Shown piece by piece: positions 5,352-5,360 of a stretch of 5,360 nt of DNA. The first letter of the stretch is position 1. Every line of letters begins with the position of its first letter. The translations under genes and the position numbers were made by a program. The notes under the pieces are model-generated. The model was given only the letters and a program-made list of their open reading frames with translations, searched no databases and was not told the origin of the DNA. Source of the DNA: Candidatus Atribacteria bacterium (lineage in GTDB: Bacteria; Atribacterota; Atribacteria; Atribacterales; Atribacteraceae); NCBI GenBank assembly GCA_003561145.1, contig PWXL01000211.1, positions 1-5,360 on the forward strand, given 5' to 3'.

Positions 5352-5360
5352 ACAAAGGAG
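5352..5360 (+). promoter_or_regulatory. Possible ribosome binding site of a rightward gene starting just outside the window
   Basis: The window ends in ACAAAGGAG on the plus strand, which looks like a Shine-Dalgarno site whose start codon would lie about 5-9 nt beyond the edge. It could be chance, because the hairpin just to its left suits a leftward gene instead. Confidence 0.3.

Noticed and set aside
1..5360. Defence system, mobile element, CRISPR array or phage region
   Set aside because: No transposase, integrase, nuclease, Cas or phage motifs and no regular DNA repeats were found. All genes are metabolic, transport or envelope types.

Overview
This 5.36 kb window is bacterial chromosomal sequence of intermediate G+C, with short gaps between genes and strong AGGAGG-type ribosome binding sites. 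The gene content and strong Shine-Dalgarno sites suggest an anaerobic, Firmicutes-like lineage, or a deep lineage such as Atribacterota or Synergistota. The sequence alone does not settle the phylum, and this placement is an inference with low confidence. There are no rRNA or tRNA genes, CRISPR arrays, transposases, integrases or phage genes.

Left third (1-1822, minus strand): part of a ribose/fructose-type (CUT2) sugar ABC importer. The permease is transcribed first and is followed 2 nt later by a single-domain ATPase. A strong ribosome binding site at the left edge shows that the operon continues out of the window. No substrate-binding protein is visible. A good sigma-A promoter (TTGTCC, 17 nt, TATATT) lies about 100 nt upstream of the permease.

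Middle (1823-2683): a 309 nt divergent intergenic region, then one rightward gene (2132-2551). It encodes a small membrane-anchored protein whose extracytoplasmic part is made of 22-residue repeats with exact D-x-x-G spacing. A perfect 8+8 bp inverted repeat overlaps its probable promoter and may be an operator. This gene converges with the operon to its right.

Right half (2684-5187, minus strand): a four-gene operon. In order of transcription it encodes a secreted CHRD-domain protein, a RidA/YjgF-family protein, a class I SAM-dependent methyltransferase resembling the UbiE/PmtA group, and a classical short-chain dehydrogenase. Spacing is tight (19 nt, a 4 nt overlap, 46 nt). An extended -10 promoter lies just upstream of the CHRD gene. 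A terminator-like hairpin further right insulates it from transcription entering from beyond the window.

Each gene belongs to a known family. The least explained parts are the 22-residue repeat protein, the CHRD protein that lacks usual histidines, and the combination of four enzymes or proteins in one operon, whose shared pathway I cannot name from sequence.
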